This document shows positions 6,461-15,071 of a stretch of 64,000 nucleotides of DNA, one piece after another. The stretch is taken from NCBI GenBank assembly GCA_020723325.1, contig DYJD01000020.1:62001-126000 (forward strand), written 5' to 3'. Each line of letters begins with the position of its first letter. Position 1 is the first letter of the stretch. Made by a program: the position numbers and the translations under genes. The notes under the pieces were generated by a model. That model saw only the letters and a list, made by a program, of their open reading frames with translations. It was not told where the DNA came from and made no database searches. This DNA is from Desulfosudis oleivorans (lineage in GTDB: Bacteria > Desulfobacterota > Desulfobacteria > Desulfobacterales > SURF-7).

Positions 6461-8764
6461 ATGCATAGCATTTTTCAAATCCTTTTATGTTTCTGTCTTG
6501 CTACCGCGGTGTCGGCCAACGAACTGGCATCGCCGGAATCGGACCCTGTCGTTCCACCGCCCCCCCAGTCCGTGGCCGGAGTCCTGCTGGAAAAAGGCAC
6601 CCGCAAACCTATCAGCGACAGCATTTTTTATGTGCGGCCGGCCACGGAAACACAATTTGTCCAGGCCGTCACCACTGACGCCGGCGGTGGCTTTGCCCTG
6701 GAACTGCCGCCGGGAAAATATCAGGCCATCTTTGCCGTCATGGGTTACACCCGCACGGAAATTGATTTCGAGGTAACGGCCAACGCTCCTGCCCTTCTGG
6801 AATTCAGGCTCATGCCCCTTGCGACCAATCCGTATCAAATCGTGGTAAAGCAACCGCGGAACACAACCACCGTTTCTTCCCAGACCATCAGCTCCCAGGA
6901 AACCGCGGTCATGCCCGGGGCCGGCCGGGATGTGCTTGCCGCTGTCAGCAATCTGCCGGGGGCCAACACCTTGAGCGCTTTCAACGGCTATGGCAATGGT
7001 TTGATCATCCGCGGTTCTGAAAATGATGACAGCCTGTTTCCGGTGAACGAGCATTCCCTGCCCATGTTTTACCACTTCGGCGGCTTTGAGAGCATCATCG
7101 AGCCTGAACTGGTGGAATCCCTGACCTTTGAAGCCGGCGGATTCAGCGCCGAATACGGCAACGCCACCGGCGGCGTGGTGGCCATGCGCCTCAAGGATCC
7201 GCGCACGGACCGCCTGGGCGGCTATGCCAACCTGGGCCTGCTTTCCACTTCCGCCATGGTGGAAGGACCCATCACCGCGAAAGACAGTTTCGCCTTGTCC
7301 ATTAAGCGCGGCTTTCTGGATGTGTATGTCAAGACCGCCCTGGAAATCAAAGACGAATCCGCCGTGGATCCTGGTTTCACCACCTATCCCATGTATTATG
7401 ACGCCACCGGTATTTATAAACATGTCATCCGCAAAGGCAATGAGTTGAAACTGATCGCCGTCGGATCTTCCGATCGCGTGGCCCTGCTGGACAAGGAAAA
7501 CAAGGCTTCCGAACGCTATGCCAATGACCAATTCTTTGACCAGGAATTCCTCAACCTGATGGGCGAATGGCATCTGCAGCAGGGGGCTTTCAAATCCGTG
7601 CTGTCGCCCTTGCTGGCCTATCGGCTATTACAGTGGCATGAAGGCCCCCGGGCCTTTCACAAGCAACGGGAATTCCAGTTGGGCTTGAGCGAAAAACTGG
7701 AATTTCGCCTGACTGAAAACCAGCGCATCAAGACCGGCGGCCGCCTCTCTGCCTATTACACCGCAATGGATTCCAATTTTTTCATACAGCCCAAGGAAGG
7801 CGAGATCACCCAGGCATACGCCGATAAAGAACTGGTCTTTGATGACGACATCCGCGCCTTGTATCCAAGCTTCTATCTGATGGACGAGCTCCATCTGGAC
7901 CGCTTTCACCTGACGCCGGGTGTGCATGCCCTGTGGGACATCCATAACGGCCACACGGCAATTGATCCCCGTCTTTCGGCAAAATACCGATTGTTTGAGC
8001 CCCTGACCCTAAAGGCCGCCGTCGGCCAATACAGCATGCTGCCCAAGGCGGATGAATGCCATGCGCCCTGGGGCACCAAAGGTTTGAAGCCGGAAAGGGC
8101 CCTGCACACCGTGGCCGGTGTGGAATACCGCCTGACCAAAGATGTGCTTCTGGATGTCCAGGGCTATCATAAGCAGTTTGATGACCTGGTGGCCCGGTCC
8201 GCCGACGATCCCACCCGCTTCAGCAACAGCGGCACCGGCCGGGCCTATGGCATGGAATGCTTACTGCGCCATGACCTTGCGGAAAATCTTTTCGGCTGGA
8301 TTTCCTATTCCTATACGGTGTCCAAGCGCAAAGACGCCCCTGGTGAGGCTGAACGCTATTTTGATGATGACATTACCCATACGGTTAAAACCGTCATGAA
8401 TTACAAGCCCAGCACTTACTGGTCCTTCGGCTTCAAATACGAGTATGCTTCAGGCAAGGCCTATACTGATCTTTTGAATACGCCCACCTGGTACGAAGTG
8501 GATCAAGACAAATATCATCCCTTGTATACAGGCCCCATCAATGATAATCGCCTGAGCGATCATCACCAACTGGACTTCCGCATCGATCGCTATTGGTACT
8601 TCGACAACCTGATTCTCAGCACCTATCTGGATGTCCGCAACGTATTCCAAAACAAGGTGGCGGTGGATATGGCCTATAACAAGGACTACACCCAAAGGGA
8701 GGAGCAGTTGGCCCTGTCTTCCCATATCCCCATGATTTTTGTGGGCGCCAAACTGGATTTTTAA
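6461..8764 (+). CDS. TonB-dependent outer-membrane receptor with regulatory-like N-domain
   Basis: The start is the ATG at 6461 behind AAGGAG; 767 residues. A signal peptide (to about residue 20) is followed by a carboxypeptidase-regulatory-like beta domain (about 38-125: GVLLEKGTRKPISDSIFYV ... LPPGKYQAIFAV), a plug (about 140-260: PGAGRDVLAAVSNLPG, GYGNGLIIRGSE, FGGFESIIEPELVESLTF, GFSAEYGNATGGVV) and a 22-strand-type barrel ending in KLDF with a C-terminal Phe. This layout is common in receptors for siderophores, vitamins or glycans. The substrate is not evident. It is the presumed client of the exbD-tonB-exbB genes just upstream. Confidence 0.92.
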   Translation: MHSIFQILLCFCLATAVSANELASPESDPVVPPPPQSVAGVLLEKGTRKPISDSIFYVRPATETQFVQAVTTDAGGGFALELPPGKYQAIFAVMGYTRTEIDFEVTANAPALLEFRLMPLATNPYQIVVKQPRNTTTVSSQTISSQETAVMPGAGRDVLAAVSNLPGANTLSAFNGYGNGLIIRGSENDDSLFPVNEHSLPMFYHFGGFESIIEPELVESLTFEAGGFSAEYGNATGGVVAMRLKDPRTDRLGGYANLGLLSTSAMVEGPITAKDSFALSIKRGFLDVYVKTALEIKDESAVDPGFTTYPMYYDATGIYKHVIRKGNELKLIAVGSSDRVALLDKENKASERYANDQFFDQEFLNLMGEWHLQQGAFKSVLSPLLAYRLLQWHEGPRAFHKQREFQLGLSEKLEFRLTENQRIKTGGRLSAYYTAMDSNFFIQPKEGEITQAYADKELVFDDDIRALYPSFYLMDELHLDRFHLTPGVHALWDIHNGHTAIDPRLSAKYRLFEPLTLKAAVGQYSMLPKADECHAPWGTKGLKPERALHTVAGVEYRLTKDVLLDVQGYHKQFDDLVARSADDPTRFSNSGTGRAYGMECLLRHDLAENLFGWISYSYTVSKRKDAPGEAERYFDDDITHTVKTVMNYKPSTYWSFGFKYEYASGKAYTDLLNTPTWYEVDQDKYHPLYTGPINDNRLSDHHQLDFRIDRYWYFDNLILSTYLDVRNVFQNKVAVDMAYNKDYTQREEQLALSSHIPMIFVGAKLDF

Positions 8765-8785
8765 GTTACCGAACTTTTAAAGGAG

Positions 8786-8866
8786 GGCCTTGATCATCTA
8801 TTTGGCCAATCGGGAAAATCCGAAATTCGAATTTCATTTTCGCGGCTGAAACAATGACCGAGGCCG
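8786..8866. repeat. R4 element between receptor and lipoprotein genes
   Basis: It begins GGCCTTGATCAT and continues with TTTGGCCAAT, GGAAAAT and an AATTCGAATT-like stretch. About 50 bases are clearly related to 30201-30252. The 3' part (GGCTGAAACAATGACCGAGG) is a decayed match of the right arm of the 4069-4165 element. Confidence 0.65.
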
Positions 8867-8881
8867 AAAGGAGTATGTAGT

Positions 8882-9772
8882 ATGAAAACCGATCTTAGCT
8901 TAATTTTATGGCTGAGTCTGCTGTGGTTCCTTACCGTTACCGGCTGCGCCGACAGCGATTTGCTGAAAGACTACCAGGCCGAGCAACCCCGCATCCTGGC
9001 GATCCGGATTCAAGAACCGGAAGCGGAACCCGGCGACACGGTGGAGATGCAACTATTGGTGGGCGGCCGGGATGTGAGCCAGGACATGACCCAACCGGTG
9101 GATTGGTATTTACAGACCGACCCGCCTACTCTTCTGGGCACTGCGTCCTATGACCAGCCCTTGGCCACTGTGATCCCACAAGACGCCTTACCTGAAGCGC
9201 TCACCTGGCGCGATTTTCTGATTTCCGCCAGGCTTCAGGTCAACGGCAAACCCCTGACAGCCCAAAAATATCTGCGCGTCACCAGTACCCCAAAGGGCAG
9301 AAATCCCCGGATCAATTCGGTCCAAGTGCGTTTCCGGGAAAACAACGAATTAATTTTAAAAGAAATCAAAACGGGTGATACCATCGCCATTGCCCATCCC
9401 GGCCGGGACGTGGCCTTCAGCGCCGTGACGGCGGTTCTGCCGGAGGGTGAAAACGAGCGGCTGGTGTTCCAATGGCAGGCCGCCGTCTCCAGCAACAGTA
9501 GCGGCAAGTTGTTTGTGGAGCCCGAGCAGGCCGAGATCGACAAATTGCTGCCTGCCGGACGCGAAGCCTCGGATTCCCATCCGGACGTGGTGTTCTGCCT
9601 GAAAGGGGAAAAAGGTGATGATCCGCTGCAATCCGGTCTTTATCACATTTACCTGGTGGTGCGGGACAACGCTTTCAACAGCGCCAGCCGGGCCGAGGAG
9701 CGTTTCGGCACGGATTTCTTTTATTTCAACTTATGTGTCGGGAACAATTGCGGTAACAGCTTCCAGCCGTAA
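8882..9772 (+). CDS. Lipoprotein of unknown function in the TonB locus
   Basis: 296 residues. The signal ends in LTVTGC, so the mature N-terminus should be a lipidated Cys (about residue 22). The body is predicted beta-rich with no family I recognise; a CVGNNCG pair of Cys lies near the C-terminus. It follows the receptor gene on the same strand and ends only 14 bases from the convergent dehydrogenase gene. Lipoproteins next to TonB-dependent receptors often cap the barrel and bind the ligand, which is a plausible but unproven role here. Confidence 0.75.
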   Translation: MKTDLSLILWLSLLWFLTVTGCADSDLLKDYQAEQPRILAIRIQEPEAEPGDTVEMQLLVGGRDVSQDMTQPVDWYLQTDPPTLLGTASYDQPLATVIPQDALPEALTWRDFLISARLQVNGKPLTAQKYLRVTSTPKGRNPRINSVQVRFRENNELILKEIKTGDTIAIAHPGRDVAFSAVTAVLPEGENERLVFQWQAAVSSNSSGKLFVEPEQAEIDKLLPAGREASDSHPDVVFCLKGEKGDDPLQSGLYHIYLVVRDNAFNSASRAEERFGTDFFYFNLCVGNNCGNSFQP

Positions 9773-9786
9773 TCCAAAAACCGCGT

Positions 9787-10788
9787 TTAAATATAATTCC
9801 GCAAGTTTTCAATGGCCGGTGTACGCACCGCAGCTTCGGCTGCCAGTAGCTCGAATTCTTCTGCAAGCTGTTTCATTTCACCCCTGGCATGGTTGGAATG
9901 CCCGGCAATGGTGATTTCGGAAAATTTCGAGCCCAGCAGGCGTCTGACCATGGGCGTGAGCAAAAAAAGCGGCAACCAGCGAAAGGTATTCAAATTGGTC
10001 GGTGTAATGGGGATACTAAGCTTTTGAAGCACACCAAAGCCTTCCCGAACTGCTTGCAGCACAAGCCGGACGTCTTCCTTGGAGCGGGCCAGCCGGTAAT
10101 TGCTCCCATTGTGTTTATAGATGGCGTTGGCAACCGGGCTCAGCAGGGCCACATGGGTGCGCTGCCAGGCATCCATGCGCCTGGTGATGGTAGTGGCGAA
10201 ACCGGCTTCTTTAAAAAGCCGTGCAACCGCTTGCAACCGCGGTGTAATGGCGCCGTCCGGCTCGCCGAAAGTGGTGATTTGCAGGCAAAGATAAGGGCCG
10301 CTCAAAATGAAATAATTCACCTCCCCGGCCTCCATCCATCCGCCCGCGGCCGGAAAACCGAGCAGCAGCCTCTTCGCCCCCACTGCTTCGGCCCATTCCT
10401 GATATCCCAGACAATTGTTCACCATGAAAAGCACATGGGCTGACTTATTTCTGGCCAGGTCCGGCAGTACGCTTTTCACCTGATCTTTGCGAACGGTCAC
10501 CATCACCAAATCATAGTTTGCATCCGGGTCCAGTCGATCCGTTACCTGCACCTGGTGGCGGGTTTTCCTGCCGGTGACGGCATCTTTGAGCACAATACCG
10601 TTTTTCGAAAGAAAAGGATGGCGTTGATTGCGTGCCAGCATGCTTACGCAATGACCCTTCTCCGCCAGTTTCGCCCCATAAAGGCTGCCTACAACACCTG
10701 CGCCATAGATGAAAATGTTGAGGGATTTTTTGCCTTCCAGTAAAGTGCCGGCCTTCGGCTTTTCGTGCTGGTTTTGTTTCGGTTGCAT
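9787..10788 (-). CDS. Ketopantoate reductase family (PanE/ApbA-like) dehydrogenase
   Basis: 333 residues. A Rossmann start (NIFIYGAGVVGSLYGAKLAEKGH, about residues 24-46) binds NAD(P). It is followed by VTDRLDPDANYDLVMVTVRKDQV, the conserved Asn region NNCLG, and a helical C-terminal domain. The family reduces ketopantoate or related 2-oxo acids. The C-terminal half is divergent and there are no pantothenate genes nearby, so the true substrate is open. It is transcribed divergently from a TetR gene with a palindrome-rich 170-base gap, suggesting control by that regulator. Confidence 0.75.
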   Translation of the reverse strand: MQPKQNQHEKPKAGTLLEGKKSLNIFIYGAGVVGSLYGAKLAEKGHCVSMLARNQRHPFLSKNGIVLKDAVTGRKTRHQVQVTDRLDPDANYDLVMVTVRKDQVKSVLPDLARNKSAHVLFMVNNCLGYQEWAEAVGAKRLLLGFPAAGGWMEAGEVNYFILSGPYLCLQITTFGEPDGAITPRLQAVARLFKEAGFATTITRRMDAWQRTHVALLSPVANAIYKHNGSNYRLARSKEDVRLVLQAVREGFGVLQKLSIPITPTNLNTFRWLPLFLLTPMVRRLLGSKFSEITIAGHSNHARGEMKQLAEEFELLAAEAAVRTPAIENLRNYI

Positions 10789-10859
10789 GCATTTTCTCCT
10801 TGTGCTTTGGATTCGAATACGCTTAGAGTAAATATGATTTTTTCATCACGTTTGATCTG

Positions 10860-10888
10860 GAAATATGATACAGATATTACGTTGTCAA
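10860..10888 (-). promoter_or_regulatory. Candidate leftward promoter for the dehydrogenase gene
   Basis: On the minus strand TTGACA (10883-10888) and TATTTC (10860-10865) are 17 bases apart. The -35 is a perfect consensus. A palindrome lies ten bases upstream at 10898-10913. Confidence 0.4.
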
Positions 10889-10897
10889 TCAAAAAAA

Positions 10898-10913
10898 ATG
10901 ATAAAAATATCAT
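10898..10913. promoter_or_regulatory. Candidate TetR operator
   Basis: ATGATAAAAATATCAT has perfect six-base arms around AAAA. The heptamer ATATGAT occurs nearby at 10832-10838 and 10863-10869, and its complement ATCATAT at 10909-10915, so several half-sites sit in the divergent gap. Binding by the adjacent TetR protein is inferred. Confidence 0.45.
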
Positions 10914-10960
10914 ATTTTTTACAAATGATTGATATAGCAATTTTTATTTAATGGAATCCA

Positions 10961-11602
10961 ATGCCACCCAAAAGATCTGCAACCCGGGAACCACGCCAGA
11001 CACGCAGCATGCAAACCAAGCAGCAGATCCTGGCCGCCGGCACTAAACTGTTCACGGAAAAGGGTTTCCACCAAACCAATTCCAATGAGATCGCCAAGGC
11101 CGCCGGTGTGGCCGTGGGCAGCTTTTATGCCTACTTCAAGGACAAAAAGACCCTATTCATTGAAATCATGAAAGTGCATTATGAGGAGCAATTCCGTTTC
11201 ATCGAGCTTCCCGAAGAAAATCTGGCTGGTGTTGATCGGCGTGCCATGATCCACCGCCTGATCAAAAGTCTTGCGGAGCTGCACAATATCGCCCCGGAGA
11301 TCCACCAGGAACAATATTATCTGGCCCACACCGATGCCGACATTCAGGCCTTGATCGATGAGTGGGATCAAGCGGCCCATGCCCTGATACTCAGCTATTT
11401 ACAAAGATGGCTGGCGGATGGGTATCTGCGGGTAAAAGACCTGGACACGGCGGTGCGGCTATTCGGCACCACCGTGGAGGAGAATATTCATGCCCTGAAA
11501 TTTTCAAAAGCCGAAGTGAATGAAACCCGGGTGATCAACGAATTGACCGACATGCTTTGCCGGTATTTGTTTGTGGAAGAAAAAAATAAAAAATCTGCGT
11601 AA
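10961..11602 (+). CDS. TetR-family transcriptional regulator
   Basis: 213 residues. The N-terminal helix-turn-helix domain (about residues 18-66) has the canonical pattern QILAAGTKLFTEKGFHQTNS, NEIAKAAGVAVGSFYAYFKD, K-TLF. The ligand-binding C-domain is helical and resembles TetR_C regulators of lipid or drug genes. It is six bases upstream of a B12-radical SAM gene and divergent from a PanE-like gene, so it probably controls both and itself. The ligand is unknown. Confidence 0.9.
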   Translation: MPPKRSATREPRQTRSMQTKQQILAAGTKLFTEKGFHQTNSNEIAKAAGVAVGSFYAYFKDKKTLFIEIMKVHYEEQFRFIELPEENLAGVDRRAMIHRLIKSLAELHNIAPEIHQEQYYLAHTDADIQALIDEWDQAAHALILSYLQRWLADGYLRVKDLDTAVRLFGTTVEENIHALKFSKAEVNETRVINELTDMLCRYLFVEEKNKKSA

Positions 11603-11608
11603 GAGCCG

Positions 11609-13144
11609 ATGTCAAACACCAAATCAATTCTGCTGATCCATCCGCCGGTGTCCAAACCCTGCGAACCGCCGGCCGGGATTGCCAGGCTGGCCCGGGCCTT
11701 GAGAACGGGCGGCGTGGACTGCCGGGTTTGGGATGCCGATATTGAAGGCCTTCAATGGCTGATACGCAAGCCCATGATTCCCATCGATACCTGGACCCGG
11801 CGCGCCCTGGTGAAAATCGAGCCCCATTTGGCGGCCATGCGCGCCGGAACGCTTTATGCCAATGCGGATCGTTATAAAAAAACCGTCATGGACCTCAACC
11901 GGGTCCTTTTCATGAACGGCCGGGCCATGGGAGCGCGGATCTCCTTTTCCGATTACAGCGACCCAAAACTTTCGCCGGTGCAGAGCGCTGATTTGATCCA
12001 GGCGGCCTGCGGCTTTGAAGCCAATGCTTTTTATCCTTTCTTTGCCGAAAGGCTCTTCACGCTGTTTCAGGAAAAAACCCCCGACCTGCTGGGTTTCTCC
12101 GTCAATTTCATGAGCCAGGCCCTTTGCGCCTTTGCCATGGCCGGATTTATCAGAAAATATTTTCCGCATATTCAAATTATTCTGGGGGGCGGTCTGATCA
12201 CCTCCTGGATGGCCATTCCGGGTTTCCGCAATCCCTTTGACGGCATTATCGACGAACTAGTAGACGGACCGGGCGAGGCCGCCCTGCTGGCCATGTGCGG
12301 CGCGGAGCCAACGGAGCGAGGGAGTTTTTGGGGTTCGGATTATTCCGCCTTCCCATTAAAAGACTACCTGTCACCGGGCCTGATCCTGCCCTACAGCACC
12401 GCCGGCGGTTGTTACTGGCGGCGCTGCGGATTCTGCCCGGAAAAAGCCCAGGGCGGCAAGTACCGGCCCTTGAATCCAGGGGCGGTTACCAATGAACTCG
12501 GCCATCTGGTCGGTTCCCTGCAACCGGCCCTGATTCACTTCCTGGACAATGCCCTTTCCCCCAAATTTCTACGTCATCTCATAAGCCACCCACCTGGGGC
12601 GCCTTGGTACGGCTTTGTGCGCATCACGGAACATCTCACCGACCCGGATTTTACCGCCGGCTTGCGCCGTTCCGGTTGCGTAATGCTCAAGCTGGGGGTT
12701 GAATCCGGGGATCAGGCAGTGCTGGACGCCCTTGAAAAGGGAATCCAGGTGGCCACCATTTCCAAGGCCCTCAGGGCACTAAAGGCGACTGCCATCGCCA
12801 CCTATGTTTATCTGCTGTTCGGAACCCCGGCCGAAACTCCCGCAAGCGCCGAGAAAACCCTGGCGTTCACCGCGGCCCATGCAGACGCCATTGATTTTCT
12901 CAACTTGGCGGTCTTCAATCTGCCGGCTTACAGCGCGGATGCCGCTACCTTGGAGACCGGCGAATTCTATCCAGGGGACCTGTCCCTGTACCGGGAATTC
13001 CGGCATCCCCATGGCTGGAACCGGGACCATGTGCGGCGCTTCCTCGCAAAAACGTTCACCAGCCACCCGGCCATCCGCCCCATCATTCAGGCCAATCCCC
13101 AGTTTTTTACTTCCAACCATGCGGCGTTCTTGATCCGAAAATGA
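11609..13144 (+). CDS. B12-binding-type radical SAM protein with CX4CX2C cluster motif
   Basis: 511 residues. The N-terminal part begins ILLIHPPVSKPCEPPAGIARLARALR, as in cobalamin-binding radical SAM proteins, and IILGGGLITSWM lies near residue 190. The iron-sulfur site is C268-YWRR-C273-GF-C276, a CX4CX2C spacing rather than the usual CX3CX2C. LKLGVESGDQAVLDALEKG and the later TIM-barrel strands follow. These enzymes use cobalamin and SAM for methylations or rearrangements at unreactive carbons. Cotranscription with the TetR regulator is likely (6-base gap). The substrate is unknown. Confidence 0.8.
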   Translation: MSNTKSILLIHPPVSKPCEPPAGIARLARALRTGGVDCRVWDADIEGLQWLIRKPMIPIDTWTRRALVKIEPHLAAMRAGTLYANADRYKKTVMDLNRVLFMNGRAMGARISFSDYSDPKLSPVQSADLIQAACGFEANAFYPFFAERLFTLFQEKTPDLLGFSVNFMSQALCAFAMAGFIRKYFPHIQIILGGGLITSWMAIPGFRNPFDGIIDELVDGPGEAALLAMCGAEPTERGSFWGSDYSAFPLKDYLSPGLILPYSTAGGCYWRRCGFCPEKAQGGKYRPLNPGAVTNELGHLVGSLQPALIHFLDNALSPKFLRHLISHPPGAPWYGFVRITEHLTDPDFTAGLRRSGCVMLKLGVESGDQAVLDALEKGIQVATISKALRALKATAIATYVYLLFGTPAETPASAEKTLAFTAAHADAIDFLNLAVFNLPAYSADAATLETGEFYPGDLSLYREFRHPHGWNRDHVRRFLAKTFTSHPAIRPIIQANPQFFTSNHAAFLIRK

Positions 13145-13154
13145 AAAGTAGATG

Positions 13155-13250
13155 TTGTGGGAGCGGCTTCCAGCCTCGATGCGGACGAAAAATAGTCAAG
13201 GCTCTTTTTAAATTTTCTGAGACACGGATTGCACGGATTTCACGGATTTT
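13155..13250. repeat. R2 copy followed by a short direct-repeat array
   Basis: An R2 copy (13155-13180, with CCTCGAT instead of CCGCGAT) is followed by three CACGGATT units at 13223-13250. The rest of the gap up to 13421 contains matching pieces (CTTCGTG and CACGAAG) but no gene. Confidence 0.6.
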
Positions 13251-13421
13251 ACGAGAACAAAAAAGGACCAGCCTCATTCCTTTTTTCCACCACACGCTGC
13301 ACTGAAGTTCACCAAGGACACGAAGTTCTCCGGCTGCTCCGAAGAAAGGAGCCATTTTAACTTCGTGCCCTCGTGTACTTCATGGTGAAAATCAAATCAA
13401 AATCAAGGTCTAATGCCTTTC

Positions 13422-14063
13422 TTATCTCTTCTTGATGGCGGCACTGAAATTTTCGGAAGCAAATTTTTCCGTTGCGCGATTCAAGGCGATGGTCAGGGCT
13501 TCACGGACGATACGCTCGTATTCGGCGGTGGCGCCCACCCACAAGACCCGTTTTTCTTCGCCCTCAATCATGTCTTCCCAGAGTACTTTCTGGGTTTCGG
13601 GTTCAAGGGCCCGCACCTTGACGCCCACGCTATGCCAGACCGCCATGTACAGATCCATCCAGAAGGTCTTGATTTCGCCGTCTATGACGGCATCCACCTT
13701 CATCTGTGCGGGGATGGGCTCACTCGGTCCTTTGAGAACAGTCACATTATAGCCCGCTTCTTGAAGCGCTTCCGCAAAGAACCGGGTGATCATAACTTCC
13801 AATTGCTTGCCTTGCTCCAGCCCTACATGCCCGATTACCATACCGAAGCCATTGCGCTTGTTCCCGATGTACTCGGTAATTTCTCTTTTGTCGGAGAACT
13901 GCCGGACTACCAGATTACCTTGATTTTTAGCAGTAATTTTTTCAAGGGGATCATGATCCACTACCAATTCCGTGGTCCCCAGGGCGCAGCTTGAAAGCAA
14001 GGCGACTGTGATCAGCAGAATTGAGAAACGATGTGACAGAGCAGGGATAAATTCGTTTTTCAA
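13422..14063 (-). CDS. Lipoprotein of unknown function, TTG start
   Basis: I start it at a TTG (14061-14063) because AGGAGG (plus-strand 14070-14075) lies six bases before it and the longer frame to 14156 has no such site. The 213-residue product then begins with a clean signal and lipobox (LLITVALLSSCALG). The mature part has a Ser/Gly-rich LptE/YajG-like pattern: a repeated domain with strands VVRQFSDKRE and KVDAVIDGEIKTFW and a final helix. It resembles the broad YajG-like lipoprotein class, but I would not name it. Confidence 0.75.
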   Translation of the reverse strand: MKNEFIPALSHRFSILLITVALLSSCALGTTELVVDHDPLEKITAKNQGNLVVRQFSDKREITEYIGNKRNGFGMVIGHVGLEQGKQLEVMITRFFAEALQEAGYNVTVLKGPSEPIPAQMKVDAVIDGEIKTFWMDLYMAVWHSVGVKVRALEPETQKVLWEDMIEGEEKRVLWVGATAEYERIVREALTIALNRATEKFASENFSAAIKKR

Positions 14064-14069
14064 GTTGAA

Positions 14070-14075
14070 CCTCCT
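14070..14075 (-). promoter_or_regulatory. Ribosome binding site that fixes a TTG start
   Basis: AGGAGG on the minus strand, six bases from the TTG at 14063. It makes the TTG far more likely than the upstream ATG at 14156. Confidence 0.7.
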
Positions 14076-14295
14076 GATGATTGATTGAAAGTTAAAATGA
14101 GACAAAAATGCCTGCCATGCAACCAACGAGTTTGACATTGTCAGTGCCGTTTTCATTAGCCCTATGGTCGCATTTGTAGAAGAAGAATGACCATACCAAA
14201 TATATCAGAACCGGACAAGCCTTCTGAACGGATCATGCCGGACAATTGCATGCAATTCACCCTGATGTATTAATCACTGACTCAATCTCAACAAA

Positions 14296-14976
14296 TTAAA
14301 AAGACTTGCGCCCAATATATTGAAAACCCTTGGCGGCATTGCCGTTCATGGTTGTCAGGGAGATGTCTTGGATTGCAATGGTTTTAAAATGCGAAAGCAG
14401 AGTTGCAATCCATTGTTTATCATGGTGCCGCACCACCGCTCCGTCGTTCAATTCAAAAACACCATAGGTTCCATAGAGTTCCTGGAATTGCGCATAGCGC
14501 AGCCGGTTGCGCGGATCATCCTGCAGCCAGTAGTCGCTGATGTAAATGATGCCGCCGGGCTTTAAAATCCGTTTCAATTCTTCTATCAGGGCATGTTGAG
14601 CCTGGTCCATGGGAATACAGGTCAGCACGGCGAAAAGGAGCACGGCGTCAAAGCACCGGTCATGAAAAGGCAGGCGGGCATTGGTCCAGGTCAGGAGGTG
14701 CAAATGGGGAAATTCCCTTTGCCCCCTCTCGATCATGGCTGGGGAGGAGTCCAGGCCGATCACATTTTTATAGCCCAAATCATGCAGCTCGTTACAAATG
14801 CGGCCATAGCCGCAGCCGTAGTCGAGGATTTCCCCGTTAAAGGGAACAAGAATTTTGAATCGCTCCACATCCAAGGGGTGGGTAAAAATCCTGGAATTTG
14901 CCGCCTTATCCCAATATTCGATCTGGTTATCCATGTCCGGTAGGTGGGGCTGATTGGTAGTTGTTTTTTTCGCCAT
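14296..14976 (-). CDS. Class I SAM-dependent methyltransferase
   Basis: 226 residues. Motif I is EILDYGCGYGRICNEL (about residues 49-64), followed by NVIGLDSSPAMIERG (motif II acidic residue), DAVLLFAVLTCIP (motif IV) and LKRILKPGGIIYISDYW (motif post-I/V). This is the Methyltransf_11/25 type acting on small molecules. It is flanked by gaps with no operon partner, so the substrate cannot be guessed. The YGTYGVF and HHDKQW region in the last third probably shapes the acceptor site. Confidence 0.85.
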   Translation of the reverse strand: MAKKTTTNQPHLPDMDNQIEYWDKAANSRIFTHPLDVERFKILVPFNGEILDYGCGYGRICNELHDLGYKNVIGLDSSPAMIERGQREFPHLHLLTWTNARLPFHDRCFDAVLLFAVLTCIPMDQAQHALIEELKRILKPGGIIYISDYWLQDDPRNRLRYAQFQELYGTYGVFELNDGAVVRHHDKQWIATLLSHFKTIAIQDISLTTMNGNAAKGFQYIGRKSF

Positions 14977-15022
14977 TATTGCATCATTTGGGGTTTAAAT
15001 TATTTCTTGGCCATCCCTCCAT

Positions 15023-15047
15023 GGTGGGAGCGGCTTCCAGCCGCGAT
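15023..15047 (+). repeat. R2 repeat copy
   Basis: GGTGGGAGCGGCTTCCAGCC then GCGAT, between the methyltransferase and ATPase genes. Confidence 0.75.
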
Positions 15048-15071
15048 AGGGCCGGACCTATTATGCGAGCA

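Noticed and set aside
9787-10788. Naming the PanE-like gene panE
   Set aside because: Only the Rossmann part is clearly conserved and no pantothenate genes accompany it, so ketopantoate as the substrate is not supported.
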